64,000 bases of DNA, taken from positions 26,190 to 90,189 of the forward strand of contig CAYTFZ010000002.1 of assembly GCA_964437215.1 (NCBI GenBank), read 5' to 3'. This document shows, in pieces, positions 56,269 to 64,000 of the stretch (position 1 is the stretch's first letter; the number at the start of each line of letters is the position of its first letter). A model generated the notes under the pieces. It made no database searches and was not told the DNA's origin. It saw only the letters and a list, made by a program, of their open reading frames with translations. The position numbers were made by a program, and so were the translations under genes. Source of the stretch: JAAYAN01 sp964437215. GTDB lineage: Bacteria; Bacteroidota; Ignavibacteria; Ignavibacteriales; Melioribacteraceae.

Positions 56269-57702
56269 TTACTTGTTATTTTTGAAATTTTCTCCAATAA
56301 AACGGCTGATATTTATCAGTTTGTTTTCCTGAAAATGATTTGTCATAAATTGTATTCCAATAGGCAGATTTTGCTTATTAACGCCTGCAGGTATACTTAT
56401 CCCGGGAATTCCGGCAAGATTTGCAGATGTTGTATAAATATCACCAAGATACATCTGAAGCGGATCGTCCGCTTTTTCGCCGATTTTGTAAGCTGCCGTA
56501 GGAGCTGTGGGAGTAATAAGCAGGTCAACTTGCTTAAAAGCATTTTCAAAATCGTTTTTAAATAATCTGCGTACTTGTTGTGCTTTCCGGTAGTATGCAT
56601 CGTAATAGCCAGCTGATAGAACATAAGTCCCCAGCATTATTCTTCGTTTAACCTCCTCACCGAATCCTTCTGACCGGGAATGAGTGTACATATCGGCAAG
56701 AGAACTTGCGGAATCCGAGCGGAAACCGTATCTGGCTCCGTCGAAACGTGAAAGATTTGATGATGCTTCGGCAGTTGTTAAAATGTAATATGTTGCAATA
56801 GAATACTGAGTATATGGCAGATTTATATTAACAATCTCGAATCCTGAGTTTTTAAGAAAGGAAATATATTCTTCAATTCTCAGCTTTATTTCAGGATCAA
56901 GACCTTCGGCAAAATATTCTTGTGGAACACCTATTTTATATTTTGAAGTTAGTTCATAATCCTTCCCTGATAAAACAGGTTCTATATTCATCGAAGTAGA
57001 GTCTTTTGGATCGAAGCCGGAAATCACTGAAAGTATAAGTTCAGCATCATCAATATTCCCGGTCATCGGACCGATACAATCGAATGAAGACGCGTAAGCT
57101 GTTAAACCATATCGCGAAACTCTTCCATAAGTAGGTTTAAGTCCGTAAATACCGCAAAATGCTGCCGGCTGTCTTATCGAACCGCCAGTATCAGTGCCAA
57201 GTGCGGCATCACAAAGTTCCGCGGCAACAACAGCAGCCGAACCTCCGCTCGAGCCTCCGGGCACGCGGGAAAGATCGCAGGGATTAAGACAATGTCCGAA
57301 GTAAGAGTTTTCATTAGAGGAACCCATTGCAAATTGATCGCAATTGGTTTTACCTATAATTATTGCATCTTCGTCAATTATTTTTTGAACAGCAGTTCCT
57401 GTATAAAGTGAAATAAAATCTTTTAATATTCCTGAAGAGCACGTTAGCGGTTTGTCTTTAAGTGCAAGAACATCTTTAATCGCTATAACCATACCTGCTA
57501 ATCTGCCGGCATTGCCTTGAATAATTTTCTTTTCAATATCCAAAGCGCTTTTTAAAGCATCTTCTTTAAAAATAAAGTTAAAACCGTTTATTTCTTTTTT
57601 TTCTTCTACACGGTCAAGAAAATATTTCACATTTTCTGGCAGTGATAATTTTCCGCTTTTTATTAAATTTAATTTTTCGTGATGGTTTCTGTAAGGTAAC
57701 AA
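56269..57702 (-). CDS. gatA: aspartyl/glutamyl-tRNA amidotransferase subunit A
   Basis: Amidase subunit making Gln-tRNA (or Asn-tRNA) from the misacylated form. 477 aa. The Ser-cisSer-Lys triad is present: K76 (VIAIKDVL), S151 (GGSSGGS) and S175 (TDTGGSIRQPA). TTG start with GGAA upstream. gatB and gatC are not in the window. Confidence 0.95.
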   Translation of the reverse strand: MLPYRNHHEKLNLIKSGKLSLPENVKYFLDRVEEKKEINGFNFIFKEDALKSALDIEKKIIQGNAGRLAGMVIAIKDVLALKDKPLTCSSGILKDFISLYTGTAVQKIIDEDAIIIGKTNCDQFAMGSSNENSYFGHCLNPCDLSRVPGGSSGGSAAVVAAELCDAALGTDTGGSIRQPAAFCGIYGLKPTYGRVSRYGLTAYASSFDCIGPMTGNIDDAELILSVISGFDPKDSTSMNIEPVLSGKDYELTSKYKIGVPQEYFAEGLDPEIKLRIEEYISFLKNSGFEIVNINLPYTQYSIATYYILTTAEASSNLSRFDGARYGFRSDSASSLADMYTHSRSEGFGEEVKRRIMLGTYVLSAGYYDAYYRKAQQVRRLFKNDFENAFKQVDLLITPTAPTAAYKIGEKADDPLQMYLGDIYTTSANLAGIPGISIPAGVNKQNLPIGIQFMTNHFQENKLINISRFIGENFKNNK

Positions 57703-57727
57703 TTTAAAGTTCCGGATTTAATTAAAT

Positions 57728-57928
57728 TTATTTTTTATCTTCTTTTTTCTCTTCGTCAGTGTTTTTAATCTCGTCTTCTACTTCGTTTAATGCTTTCTTA
57801 AAATCTTTCATCCCTTTGCCAAGTCCTCTGGCAAGTTCTGGAATTTTTTTTGCTCCGAAAAGCAAAAGAATAATAAGAAGAATTATCAGGATTTCACCTG
57901 TTCCAAGATTTCCTATAAATGCAAGCAT
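57728..57928 (-). CDS. tatA: Sec-independent translocase TatA
   Basis: 66 aa: short N-terminal membrane helix (ILIILLIILLLFGAKKIPEL), then the amphipathic helix (ARGLGKGMKDFKKALNEVEDE) and an acidic/basic tail. AAAAAGGAGAATAT precedes ATG. A TatA/TatE-type protein; no tatB is next to it. Confidence 0.94.
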   Translation of the reverse strand: MLAFIGNLGTGEILIILLIILLLFGAKKIPELARGLGKGMKDFKKALNEVEDEIKNTDEEKKEDKK

Positions 57929-57940
57929 ATATTCTCCTTT

Positions 57941-58687
57941 TTAAATTTCCTTTTTTAGTTCAACCGTCTTATCCGCAGGTTTGAATATTCCGTTAAATAT
58001 ATGTCGTAAAATACTTAAAAATAATACGGCAATCAGTATAAAAAACAAGAAAGAACCTTTTGATATTATTAATACAATAAGAGCTGCAAACGAAAAAATA
58101 TGCGAAGCAGGTTTTTTCTTCATATCGGATAAAGTAAATTTTGGCAGCGTATCGAAAGTAACTTTGCTTACCATCAGGAATGCCAATGATATGGATAATA
58201 TTATTACAGAAAGTTCAATGTTATATCTTAAAAAATCGTGTTGGGGGTAATTCAATGTTAAAGCTGCAATTGTAAGGGCAGCAAAAGGAATGGGCACGCC
58301 TGTAAAGTATGATTTATCAAAACCGGTAAGCTGGACGTTGAATCTTGCAAGCCTCAATGCTCCGAATACAAGCTGCAGCGAGCTGATAATTATTCCGGTA
58401 ATTCCATAACCCGAAAGAAATGCAGAATAAATGAGAAACGATGGCGCTGCGCCGAAACTTACTACATCTGCCAGCGAATCGAGTTCAACACCGAATTTGC
58501 TTGCGGATTTAGTAAGCCTTGCTACAAGTCCGTCGAGCGCATCAAAAATTGCAGCAAAAGCTATTGCAAGGCACGCATATAGAATTTCACCCTGACTGGC
58601 AAACACTATTGAGCAAAAGCCGCTAAAAACATTCAAACAGGTAAAAGTATTAGGGAATACGGAACGGGAAACTTTTGGTTTTTTCAT
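57941..58687 (-). CDS. pssA: CDP-diacylglycerol-serine O-phosphatidyltransferase
   Basis: Makes phosphatidylserine. 248-aa integral membrane protein with the CDP-alcohol phosphotransferase motif D-G-x2-A-R-x8-G-x3-D-x3-D, visible in the segment DGLVARLTKSASKFGVELD followed by SLAD. Overlaps psd by one base. With psd it forms the PE pathway. Confidence 0.95.
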   Translation of the reverse strand: MKKPKVSRSVFPNTFTCLNVFSGFCSIVFASQGEILYACLAIAFAAIFDALDGLVARLTKSASKFGVELDSLADVVSFGAAPSFLIYSAFLSGYGITGIIISSLQLVFGALRLARFNVQLTGFDKSYFTGVPIPFAALTIAALTLNYPQHDFLRYNIELSVIILSISLAFLMVSKVTFDTLPKFTLSDMKKKPASHIFSFAALIVLIISKGSFLFFILIAVLFLSILRHIFNGIFKPADKTVELKKEI

Positions 58688-59334
58688 CAGGGCAGCTCAA
58701 ATAATATTGTTTCGCCGGCAGTTACTTTATCGCCTTCTTTTACTTTTGCAGCCCATTTTTCCGGTACTATTACATCAACTCTGCTGCCGAATTTAATCAT
58801 TCCGAATCTTTCTCCTGCAGTAACATTTTGACCTGTTTTTAATTCGTATATAATTCTGCGTGCAACAAATCCTGCAACTTGCGTAAATAAAACTTTCCCT
58901 TTATCCGAAGTAATTCCTATCATACTTCTTTCATTCCTTTTATCGGCTTTTTCGTGGTTTGCAACAAGATATTCGCCCTCATAATATTTTAAAAAGTCAA
59001 CCTTTCCTGAAATCGGGATCCGGTTAACGTGTACGTTTAAGGGGGACATAAATATTGAAATTTGTTTGCAAGGTTCGCTGATAAAAACATCAGGCTGAAC
59101 ATCTTTAATAACCAAAACAGTGCCATCGGCAGGCGATAAAATAATATTATTGCCTTTAGGAATATTTCTTTCGGGATCGCGGAAAAAATTTAAGGTGAAA
59201 ACTAAAAGAAGCACCGAGAACACAATTAAAGTATATTTAATATACGGATTGCTCAGGAAAAAGGATGCTGATATAAGAATAAAGAAAATTACAGCAACAG
59301 TTCCAACCGTAAAATAGCCGTATTTCGTAATCAT
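58687..59334 (-). CDS. psd: phosphatidylserine decarboxylase
   Basis: Converts PS to PE. 215-aa short (archaetidylserine-decarboxylase-like) form: two N-terminal membrane segments, the LSPADGTV motif, NVHVNRIP, and the self-cleavage Gly-Ser in IKFGSRVDVIVP, where the serine becomes the pyruvoyl group. Start ATG 59334. First gene of the minus-strand unit. Confidence 0.95.
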   Translation of the reverse strand: MITKYGYFTVGTVAVIFFILISASFFLSNPYIKYTLIVFSVLLLVFTLNFFRDPERNIPKGNNIILSPADGTVLVIKDVQPDVFISEPCKQISIFMSPLNVHVNRIPISGKVDFLKYYEGEYLVANHEKADKRNERSMIGITSDKGKVLFTQVAGFVARRIIYELKTGQNVTAGERFGMIKFGSRVDVIVPEKWAAKVKEGDKVTAGETILFELP

Positions 59335-59372
59335 TTTGCTCTTAAATATTAGTGTTTATAATAACTAAAATA

Positions 59373-59380
59373 CAAATTTA
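59373..59380 (-). promoter_or_regulatory. possible -7 box for psd
   Basis: On the minus strand TAAATTTG, an exact TAnnTTTG, lies 38 bases before the psd ATG. No TTTG is found at the expected spacing, so only the -7 box supports it. Confidence 0.35.
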
Positions 59381-59396
59381 ATATTTTTTTTAATAA

Positions 59397-59428
59397 TTTC
59401 GTTGTGAATATTTTTTTTGTTAAATTTG
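59397..59428 (+). promoter_or_regulatory. possible promoter for ybaB
   Basis: TTTC (59397-59400), a 20-base spacer and TAAATTTG (59421-59428), an exact TAnnTTTG. Predicted start near 59435 leaves about 60 bases of leader before ATG 59495, which also argues against a start at 59417. Confidence 0.45.
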
Positions 59429-59494
59429 ACTCGAAAAAAAATACTGAATATCGCAAAAATACCCTTAAAAAATAAATTGAGATTTGGAGGAATA

Positions 59495-59821
59495 ATGAAA
59501 GGCGGAATGCAGGGAATGCTTAAGCAGATACAGAAAATGCAGGCAGAAATGGAAAAAGTGCAAAACGGTTTAGGAAATAAGACTGTTACGCAGGAAAGCG
59601 GCGGCGGAATGGTTAAAGTTACAGCCAACGGAAAAAAAGAAATAATATCGATAAATATTGATCCGGAAGTTATTAAAGAAGACGACAAAGAAATGCTTGA
59701 AGATCTTGTTGTTGCTGCAGTAAACAAAGCTTTAGAAGCAGCAAACAAGATGGCGGAAGAAGAATTAGGAAACGTTACCCGCGGAATGATACCTCCGGGT
59801 TTGAATATTCCGGGATTTTAA
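59495..59821 (+). CDS. ybaB: YbaB/EbfC family nucleoid-associated protein
   Basis: 108-aa DNA-binding protein with MQGMLKQIQKMQAEMEKVQ, VTQESGGGMVKVTANGKKEI and the helix after DKEMLEDLVVAAVNKAL, typical of YbaB. GGAGG (59486-59490) 4 bases before ATG 59495 fixes the start; the longer frame from 59417 lacks a binding site. Upstream of recR, the classical pairing. Confidence 0.95.
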   Translation: MKGGMQGMLKQIQKMQAEMEKVQNGLGNKTVTQESGGGMVKVTANGKKEIISINIDPEVIKEDDKEMLEDLVVAAVNKALEAANKMAEEELGNVTRGMIPPGLNIPGF

Positions 59822-59822
59822 T

Positions 59823-60419
59823 TTGTTAATTGCCGAACCTCTTCAAAAGGTTATTGACGAACTTAGCAAACTTCCTTCGATAGGGAAAAAAACCGCGCAA
59901 AGATTAGCCCTTCATTTGTTAAAAACCGATGTAAGTGATGTGCAGAAACTTGCCGAAGCGCTTTTGGAACTGAAGCATAAACTTCAGTTCTGCAAAGTTT
60001 GCTTTAACATTTCGGTTGAAGAAAAATGTGCTATATGCAGCAACGAAAAAAGAGAGCACAGTATTATCTGCGTAGTAGAAGATGCAGGAGATATTCTGGC
60101 AATTGAAAAAACTAATGAATACAGAGGTCTCTATCATGTTTTGGGCGGTGTTCTTTCACCTCTTAGCGGAATAGGAAGCGAAAACTTAAAAATAAAAGAA
60201 CTAATTAGCAGATTTTCTTCCGAAAAAATATTGGAAGTAATTATTGCACTTAATCCGGATACAGAAGGTGAAACAACGGCTCATTATCTTGCAGGATTGA
60301 TTAAACCTTTTGGAATAAAAGTTACGCGTATTGCCAGGGGACTTCCGATAGGCAGCGATATTGAGTTTGCAGACGAAGCAACGATCGGCAGGGCGGTAAC
60401 CGGAAGAATCGATATTTAA
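59823..60419 (+). CDS. recR: recombination protein RecR
   Basis: Recombinational repair protein working with RecF/RecO. 198 aa: helix-hairpin-helix (LSKLPSIGKKTAQRLALHLL), the Cys4 zinc finger (CKVCFNISVEEKCAICS), and a Toprim domain (EDAGDILAIEKT, then ALNPDTEGE). TTG start one base after ybaB. Confidence 0.96.
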   Translation: MLIAEPLQKVIDELSKLPSIGKKTAQRLALHLLKTDVSDVQKLAEALLELKHKLQFCKVCFNISVEEKCAICSNEKREHSIICVVEDAGDILAIEKTNEYRGLYHVLGGVLSPLSGIGSENLKIKELISRFSSEKILEVIIALNPDTEGETTAHYLAGLIKPFGIKVTRIARGLPIGSDIEFADEATIGRAVTGRIDI

Positions 60420-60420
60420 A

Positions 60421-61155
60421 ATGGACAAATGGTTTGTTGATTGGTTTTCTTCGGATGAATATTCCGATGTTTATGCCCACCGCGATGAAAATGACGCATT
60501 AAATCTTGTAAAACTTATAACTGAAAACACTCATATACCTCAAAATTCCTGGCTGCTTGATGCCGCCTGCGGATCGGGAAGGTATTTAAATGAATTTTCG
60601 GAATTAGGTTTTAACTCTGTCGGGTTCGACCTGAGTATGCCTCTTCTTAGAAAAGCCAAAGAAATAGGCAGCAAAACCGGAAATAATTTTTCACTGATAA
60701 ATGCAGATATGCGTAATGTATTTATTAAAAAAAAGTTTGACCTTATTTTGAATGTATTTACGAGTTTCGGATATTTTTCCCGGGATGAAGATAATTTCAA
60801 ATTTATAAAAAATTCCTCGCTGATGATTAAGAGCAGCGGTTTTTTTATTTTTGATTATCTGAACAAAAATTATATTATTAATAATCTTATTCCATATTCG
60901 CAGAAAACAATTAATAATAAAATCATTGAGGAATTCAGAGAAATCAATAATGGAAGGGTAATTAAAAAAATGACTATCGGTACGGAATTAGGAATAAAAG
61001 AATATTTCGAGTCGGTTAAGCTGTACAGTCCCGAAGAAATAATAGAAGGATTCAAATCAGCAGGGTACATACCTGAAAAAAAATTCGGCAATTATTCGGG
61101 TGAAAAATTTGATGAGAAATTATCTGAAAGATTTATTGTATTTTTCGGAAGATGA
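60421..61155 (+). CDS. class I SAM-dependent methyltransferase
   Basis: 244 aa, with motif I LLDAACGSGRYLNEF (about residues 44-58), the acidic end of strand 2 (SVGFDLS) and a motif IV-like KFDLILNVFTSFGYF. It resembles Methyltransf_11/25 type small-molecule enzymes; the substrate is not evident. Starts one base after recR and overlaps the next lipoprotein (ATGA). Confidence 0.75.
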   Translation: MDKWFVDWFSSDEYSDVYAHRDENDALNLVKLITENTHIPQNSWLLDAACGSGRYLNEFSELGFNSVGFDLSMPLLRKAKEIGSKTGNNFSLINADMRNVFIKKKFDLILNVFTSFGYFSRDEDNFKFIKNSSLMIKSSGFFIFDYLNKNYIINNLIPYSQKTINNKIIEEFREINNGRVIKKMTIGTELGIKEYFESVKLYSPEEIIEGFKSAGYIPEKKFGNYSGEKFDEKLSERFIVFFGR

Positions 61156-61724
61156 AATATTTAATATCCATATCATTAATACTATTGTTAGTTTCCTGCG
61201 ATCTTTTTACTCCCAGGAGTTCGGAAGACCCTGCCGGATTGCGCAGCAATTTTAACTCTCCTACAACACCCGAAATACTTTTCGAAAATCTTGTAAGCTC
61301 GTTTAACGATAAAGTAATAGAAAACTACACTGCAAACTTTACCGATTCGATGTACATTGCAAAAAAATTCCGTTTTATTCCAGCGGCTGATGCGGCAGGC
61401 GAATTTCCGCAGCTTGCCGGTTGGAGCTTGCCCGATGAAAAACAATATTTTACACAGCTTATTTCAAAAGTTGCCGCTAACCAAAAAATGGGACTTAAAC
61501 TTTTTTTTAACGAAAAAACCGTTTATGTTGACAGCGCGGTTTATATTTACCGTTACGAAATTACAACAAATTCCGATGATAAAAATATTCCGTCTTTTTG
61601 TGCAGGCACTTCGCAGTTTACAATTAATGTCGACCGCAGAAATTTCTGGGTTATTTCTAAATGGCAGGATATTTCGGATAACAAAAACCGATCGTGGAGT
61701 TATTTGAAAGGAAAACTCTATTAA
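61152..61724 (+). CDS. small lipoprotein (first of a tandem pair)
   Basis: 190-aa lipoprotein, signal ending LLLVSC with C16. The mature part has EILFENLVSSFNDKVIENYTANFTDS at about residues 43-68 and a C-terminal NFWVISKWQDIS. The shape (alpha helix then beta meander) suggests an NTF2/SnoaL-like fold. It is related to the next gene by eye. Start ATG in ATGA overlap with the methyltransferase. Function unknown. Confidence 0.7.
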   Translation: MKYLISISLILLLVSCDLFTPRSSEDPAGLRSNFNSPTTPEILFENLVSSFNDKVIENYTANFTDSMYIAKKFRFIPAADAAGEFPQLAGWSLPDEKQYFTQLISKVAANQKMGLKLFFNEKTVYVDSAVYIYRYEITTNSDDKNIPSFCAGTSQFTINVDRRNFWVISKWQDISDNKNRSWSYLKGKLY

Positions 61725-62217
61725 CATTTTAATTAAAATATTTATGCTTTCATTATCCTTTACAGCATATTCCTGCGTTAATCCCTTTGCCCCTAAGCTG
61801 GACGAAGCAGATGAAAACAGTTTTGCGCTGGGCGATACAAAAACGATTGGCGGACTATTCGAAAACTTTCAATATGCTTATACTTTTAAAGATACAACAA
61901 TTTACGGTTCAATAATTCACAAGGATTTTGAATTTACGTTTACCGATTACGAACAGGGCGTAGTAAAATCTTGGGGTAGGAACGAGGAGATGAAAGCTAC
62001 GCACGGGCTGTTTACAAATGCACAAAGACTTGATTTAATATGGAATGAAATCATATCTTTAAGTCCCGATTCTACAGTTGTTATACGTTCTTTTGAACTT
62101 ACTGTTACATATAACCCTACAAATGTGGACGGCGCCAGCGGAAAAGTTAATATGCGTCTTAAAAAAAACAGTTCCGGAAACTGGCAGATAATTAAATGGA
62201 TTGATGAATCAAATTAA
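61720..62217 (+). CDS. small lipoprotein (second of a tandem pair), start uncertain
   Basis: The first ATG (61744) would give only MLSLSFTAYSC before the lipobox cysteine and no positive charge. The frame is open further upstream and adds INILIKIF, making a proper lipoprotein signal. The nearest standard start codon is lacking, but ATT 61720 stands 6 bases after AAGGAA (61708-61713) and overlaps the previous TAA in ATTAA. The mature part has LFENFQYAYTFKDTTIYGS and ends WQIIKWIDESN, like its neighbour. Function unknown. Conservative start: 61744. Confidence 0.65.
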   Translation: MNILIKIFMLSLSFTAYSCVNPFAPKLDEADENSFALGDTKTIGGLFENFQYAYTFKDTTIYGSIIHKDFEFTFTDYEQGVVKSWGRNEEMKATHGLFTNAQRLDLIWNEIISLSPDSTVVIRSFELTVTYNPTNVDGASGKVNMRLKKNSSGNWQIIKWIDESN

Positions 62218-62229
62218 AAGAAGAGAAAT

Positions 62230-63108
62230 ATGTACCTATTTTATTTAACCGAATCGCTTAATTCTTTCTGGAAAGCAAAAGTTGCTTCCTTTGCGTCAAT
62301 AATTACAATTGCAGTTGCAGTCTTCACTCTTGCCGGTTCTGCTCTGCTTATTTTTATATCCGATAAAATTGCAAACCATATTAAAAGCCGCATCGAAGTG
62401 GATATTTTTCTTGAAGAAGGTCAGGATGAAACTTCAGTCTATAATCTTTTGGATGCTTTGGAGGGCGAAAAGGAAATTTCGAGGACAATTTTCACCTCGA
62501 AGGAAGAAGCGCTAAAAAAAATGGAAGCCAAGCTTGGTAAAGGATTTTTAAGCAAGGTGCTGGAGGTAAATCCTCTTCCGGCTTCAATTAATATAAAGTT
62601 CAATCCCAGTTATATTTCGGAAAGCGTAATAAACAAAGTGATGGATAAATATAAAAACCGCGCTGGTGTTGCAGATATTTATTTCAACGATAATTTCACT
62701 CTGAAAGTTTTATCGTATATCGAGCCATCCAACCATTTTGTTTACTGGCTTGCAGGAATCTTTGGAGTAATGGGTATGCTGCTTGTTTATCTTACATCAA
62801 AAATAATTATAAACCATAAAATGTATCAGTTCGAAACTATGAAACTTGTGGGTGCAAAAATATCGAGCATAAAAATCCCGATTATTCTTAACGGAATTAT
62901 CACTGGATTTATAGCAGGCATAATTACAATAGTAATTTACTACTGGCTTTTCTTCTTCTTCCAGAAATATTACGGTTCTTTCAGTCTGTTTTCGCTTCAG
63001 GGAATTTTCTTCATAGGTCTTTTAATTCTTGGAACTGTTTTTGGATTTTGCGGCAGTTATCTTTCAACATTTAAAATTAAAAATGTTATAAAAATTTTTG
63101 AAAAATAA
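62230..63108 (+). CDS. ftsX: FtsX-like cell division permease
   Basis: 292 aa with four membrane helices: one near residues 18-40, a periplasmic domain (DIFLEEGQDETSVYNLLDAL, FSKEEAL-like FTSKEEALKKMEAKLG), then three at about 170-190, 220-245 and 260-280. This is the FtsX layout. The ATPase partner ftsE is not adjacent. AGAAGAGAAAT precedes ATG. Confidence 0.92.
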   Translation: MYLFYLTESLNSFWKAKVASFASIITIAVAVFTLAGSALLIFISDKIANHIKSRIEVDIFLEEGQDETSVYNLLDALEGEKEISRTIFTSKEEALKKMEAKLGKGFLSKVLEVNPLPASINIKFNPSYISESVINKVMDKYKNRAGVADIYFNDNFTLKVLSYIEPSNHFVYWLAGIFGVMGMLLVYLTSKIIINHKMYQFETMKLVGAKISSIKIPIILNGIITGFIAGIITIVIYYWLFFFFQKYYGSFSLFSLQGIFFIGLLILGTVFGFCGSYLSTFKIKNVIKIFEK

Positions 63109-63122
63109 ACTGAGAGTTTGCA

Positions 63123-64000
63123 ATGTTTGATAAAACAGCTGTTGTAACCGGAGGTTCGGGTTTTCTCGGTTCGCATTTATGCGACAGACTTTTGGCAGAA
63201 GGCATAAAAGTAATATGCATTGATAATCTTTTAACGGGAAATATTAAAAACACAGAGCATCTTTTCGGAAACGAAAATTTTCATTTCATCAAACACGATG
63301 TTACAAATTATATACATGTTCCCGGAAAAGTTGATTATGTGCTTCATTTTGCTTCGCCGGCAAGTCCAATCGATTATCTAAAACTTCCCATACAAACACT
63401 TAAAGTCGGTTCTCTAGGAACACACAAAGTTTTAGGACTTGCAAAAGATAAAGGCGCGCGTGTGCTAATTGCATCAACATCCGAGGTTTATGGCGATCCT
63501 GCAATTCATCCGCAAAAGGAAGATTATTGGGGAAATGTTAACCCTATAGGACCGCGCGGGGTTTACGACGAAGCAAAAAGATTTCAGGAAGCTATGACAA
63601 TGGCTTACCACAGGTATCACATGCTTGAAACACGAATTGTTAGAATATTTAACACTTACGGACCGAGAATGAGGCTTAACGACGGGAGAGCGCTTCCGGC
63701 TTTTGTTTCGCAGGCACTTAACGGACAGGACATTACAGTATTTGGCGACGGTTCGCAAACGCGCAGTTTCTGCTATGTTTCCGATCTTATTGATGGAATA
63801 TTCAAGCTTTTAATGTCCGATGAAACCGATCCCGTAAACATTGGAAATCCTGCCGAAATTACGATTAAACAATTTGCCGAAGAGGTTATTAAAATAACCG
63901 GTTCAAAAAGTAAAATAGTTTATAAAGAATTGCCCGAAGACGACCCGAAAGTCCGCCAGCCCGATATAACCAAAGCTAAAACTATACTCGGCTGGGAGCC
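63123..64000 (+). CDS. UDP-glucuronate decarboxylase (3' truncated)
   Basis: SDR-family nucleotide-sugar enzyme converting UDP-glucuronate to UDP-xylose. The frame from ATG 63123 is open to the window end: GGSGFLGSHLCD (NAD-binding), ASTSEVYGDP, YDEAKRFQEA with the catalytic Tyr/Lys (YxxxK), RIFNTYGPRM, and RSFCYVSDLIDG are typical of UXS. About 292 residues are visible; only the last few are missing. Starts 15 bases after ftsX. Confidence 0.92.
   Translation, partial: MFDKTAVVTGGSGFLGSHLCDRLLAEGIKVICIDNLLTGNIKNTEHLFGNENFHFIKHDVTNYIHVPGKVDYVLHFASPASPIDYLKLPIQTLKVGSLGTHKVLGLAKDKGARVLIASTSEVYGDPAIHPQKEDYWGNVNPIGPRGVYDEAKRFQEAMTMAYHRYHMLETRIVRIFNTYGPRMRLNDGRALPAFVSQALNGQDITVFGDGSQTRSFCYVSDLIDGIFKLLMSDETDPVNIGNPAEITIKQFAEEVIKITGSKSKIVYKELPEDDPKVRQPDITKAKTILGWE

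Noticed and set aside
59417..59494. N-terminal extension of YbaB
   Set aside because: No ribosome binding site, overlaps the predicted promoter, and the YbaB N-terminus begins at 59495 behind GGAGG.

Overview
The window is an AT-rich bacterial chromosome segment, drafted from contigs, with three runs of exactly 100 N. Its gene content points to the Bacteroidota/Chlorobiota superphylum, most likely an Ignavibacteria-like lineage. The reasons are: an Rnf complex ending in rnfA-rnfB-rseC; giant beta-propeller sensor kinases; a DUF4270-like lipoprotein next to glgA; many lipoproteins and outer-membrane barrels (a Gram-negative envelope); frequent TTG/GTG starts; tRNAs without an encoded CCA; and several promoter candidates with the Bacteroidota -7 box TAnnTTTG. 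The exact lineage is an inference, since no 16S gene is present. No phage, transposase, integrase, CRISPR array or defence locus was found. Most of the window is core metabolism and information processing.

Layout. 1-1.8 kb: end of an rnf operon. 2-8 kb: two consecutive orphan sensor kinases. 8.2-11 kb: a secreted protein, a small outer-membrane barrel and a DUF1684 lipoprotein. 11.1-15.4 kb: carAB. 15.5-15.7 kb: tRNA-Leu and tRNA-Val. 15.7-24.7 kb: a long translation and cell-division block, thrS-infC-rpmI-rplT-pheS-pheT-(coiled coil)-zapA-6S RNA-rny; infC starts at a non-canonical ATC. 24.7-30 kb: coaE, proline dehydrogenase, tsaD, mltG and an Ig-like lipoprotein. 30.1-36 kb: glgA, gmhB, a DUF4270-like lipoprotein, an outer-membrane protein and a TPR protein. 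36-44.5 kb: glyA, tatC, a polyprenyl synthase, a MORN protein, thyA (cut by an assembly gap), folA, mutL, a UbiA-family prenyltransferase and a CNNM/CorC transporter. 44.7-48 kb: a 14-repeat propeller kinase. 48-50.6 kb (minus): tgt-yajC-ribBA. 50.8-52.1 kb: an NfeD protease. 52.1-59.3 kb (minus): psd-pssA-tatA-gatA-sucD-ndk-nudix-PAS kinase. 59.5-64 kb: ybaB-recR-methyltransferase-two lipoproteins-ftsX-UDP-glucuronate decarboxylase (runs off the end).

How genes work together. Many junctions are translationally coupled (ATGA, TTGA, TAATG or TGATG overlaps). thyA and folA form the folate/dTMP pair, with glyA supplying methylene-THF nearby. psd and pssA make phosphatidylethanolamine. tatC and tatA are both present but 20 kb apart, with no tatB. 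The most informative observations are: two N gaps flanked by identical 55-bp direct repeats (almost certainly assembly overlaps, so the gaps are probably not real); thyA broken by the third gap; an ATC start for infC and a possible ATT start for a small lipoprotein; a well-paired 6S RNA candidate between zapA and rny; Bacteroidota-type promoters before the tRNAs and carA; and a family of kinases with no partner regulator. I did not find a clear, previously undescribed multi-gene system.
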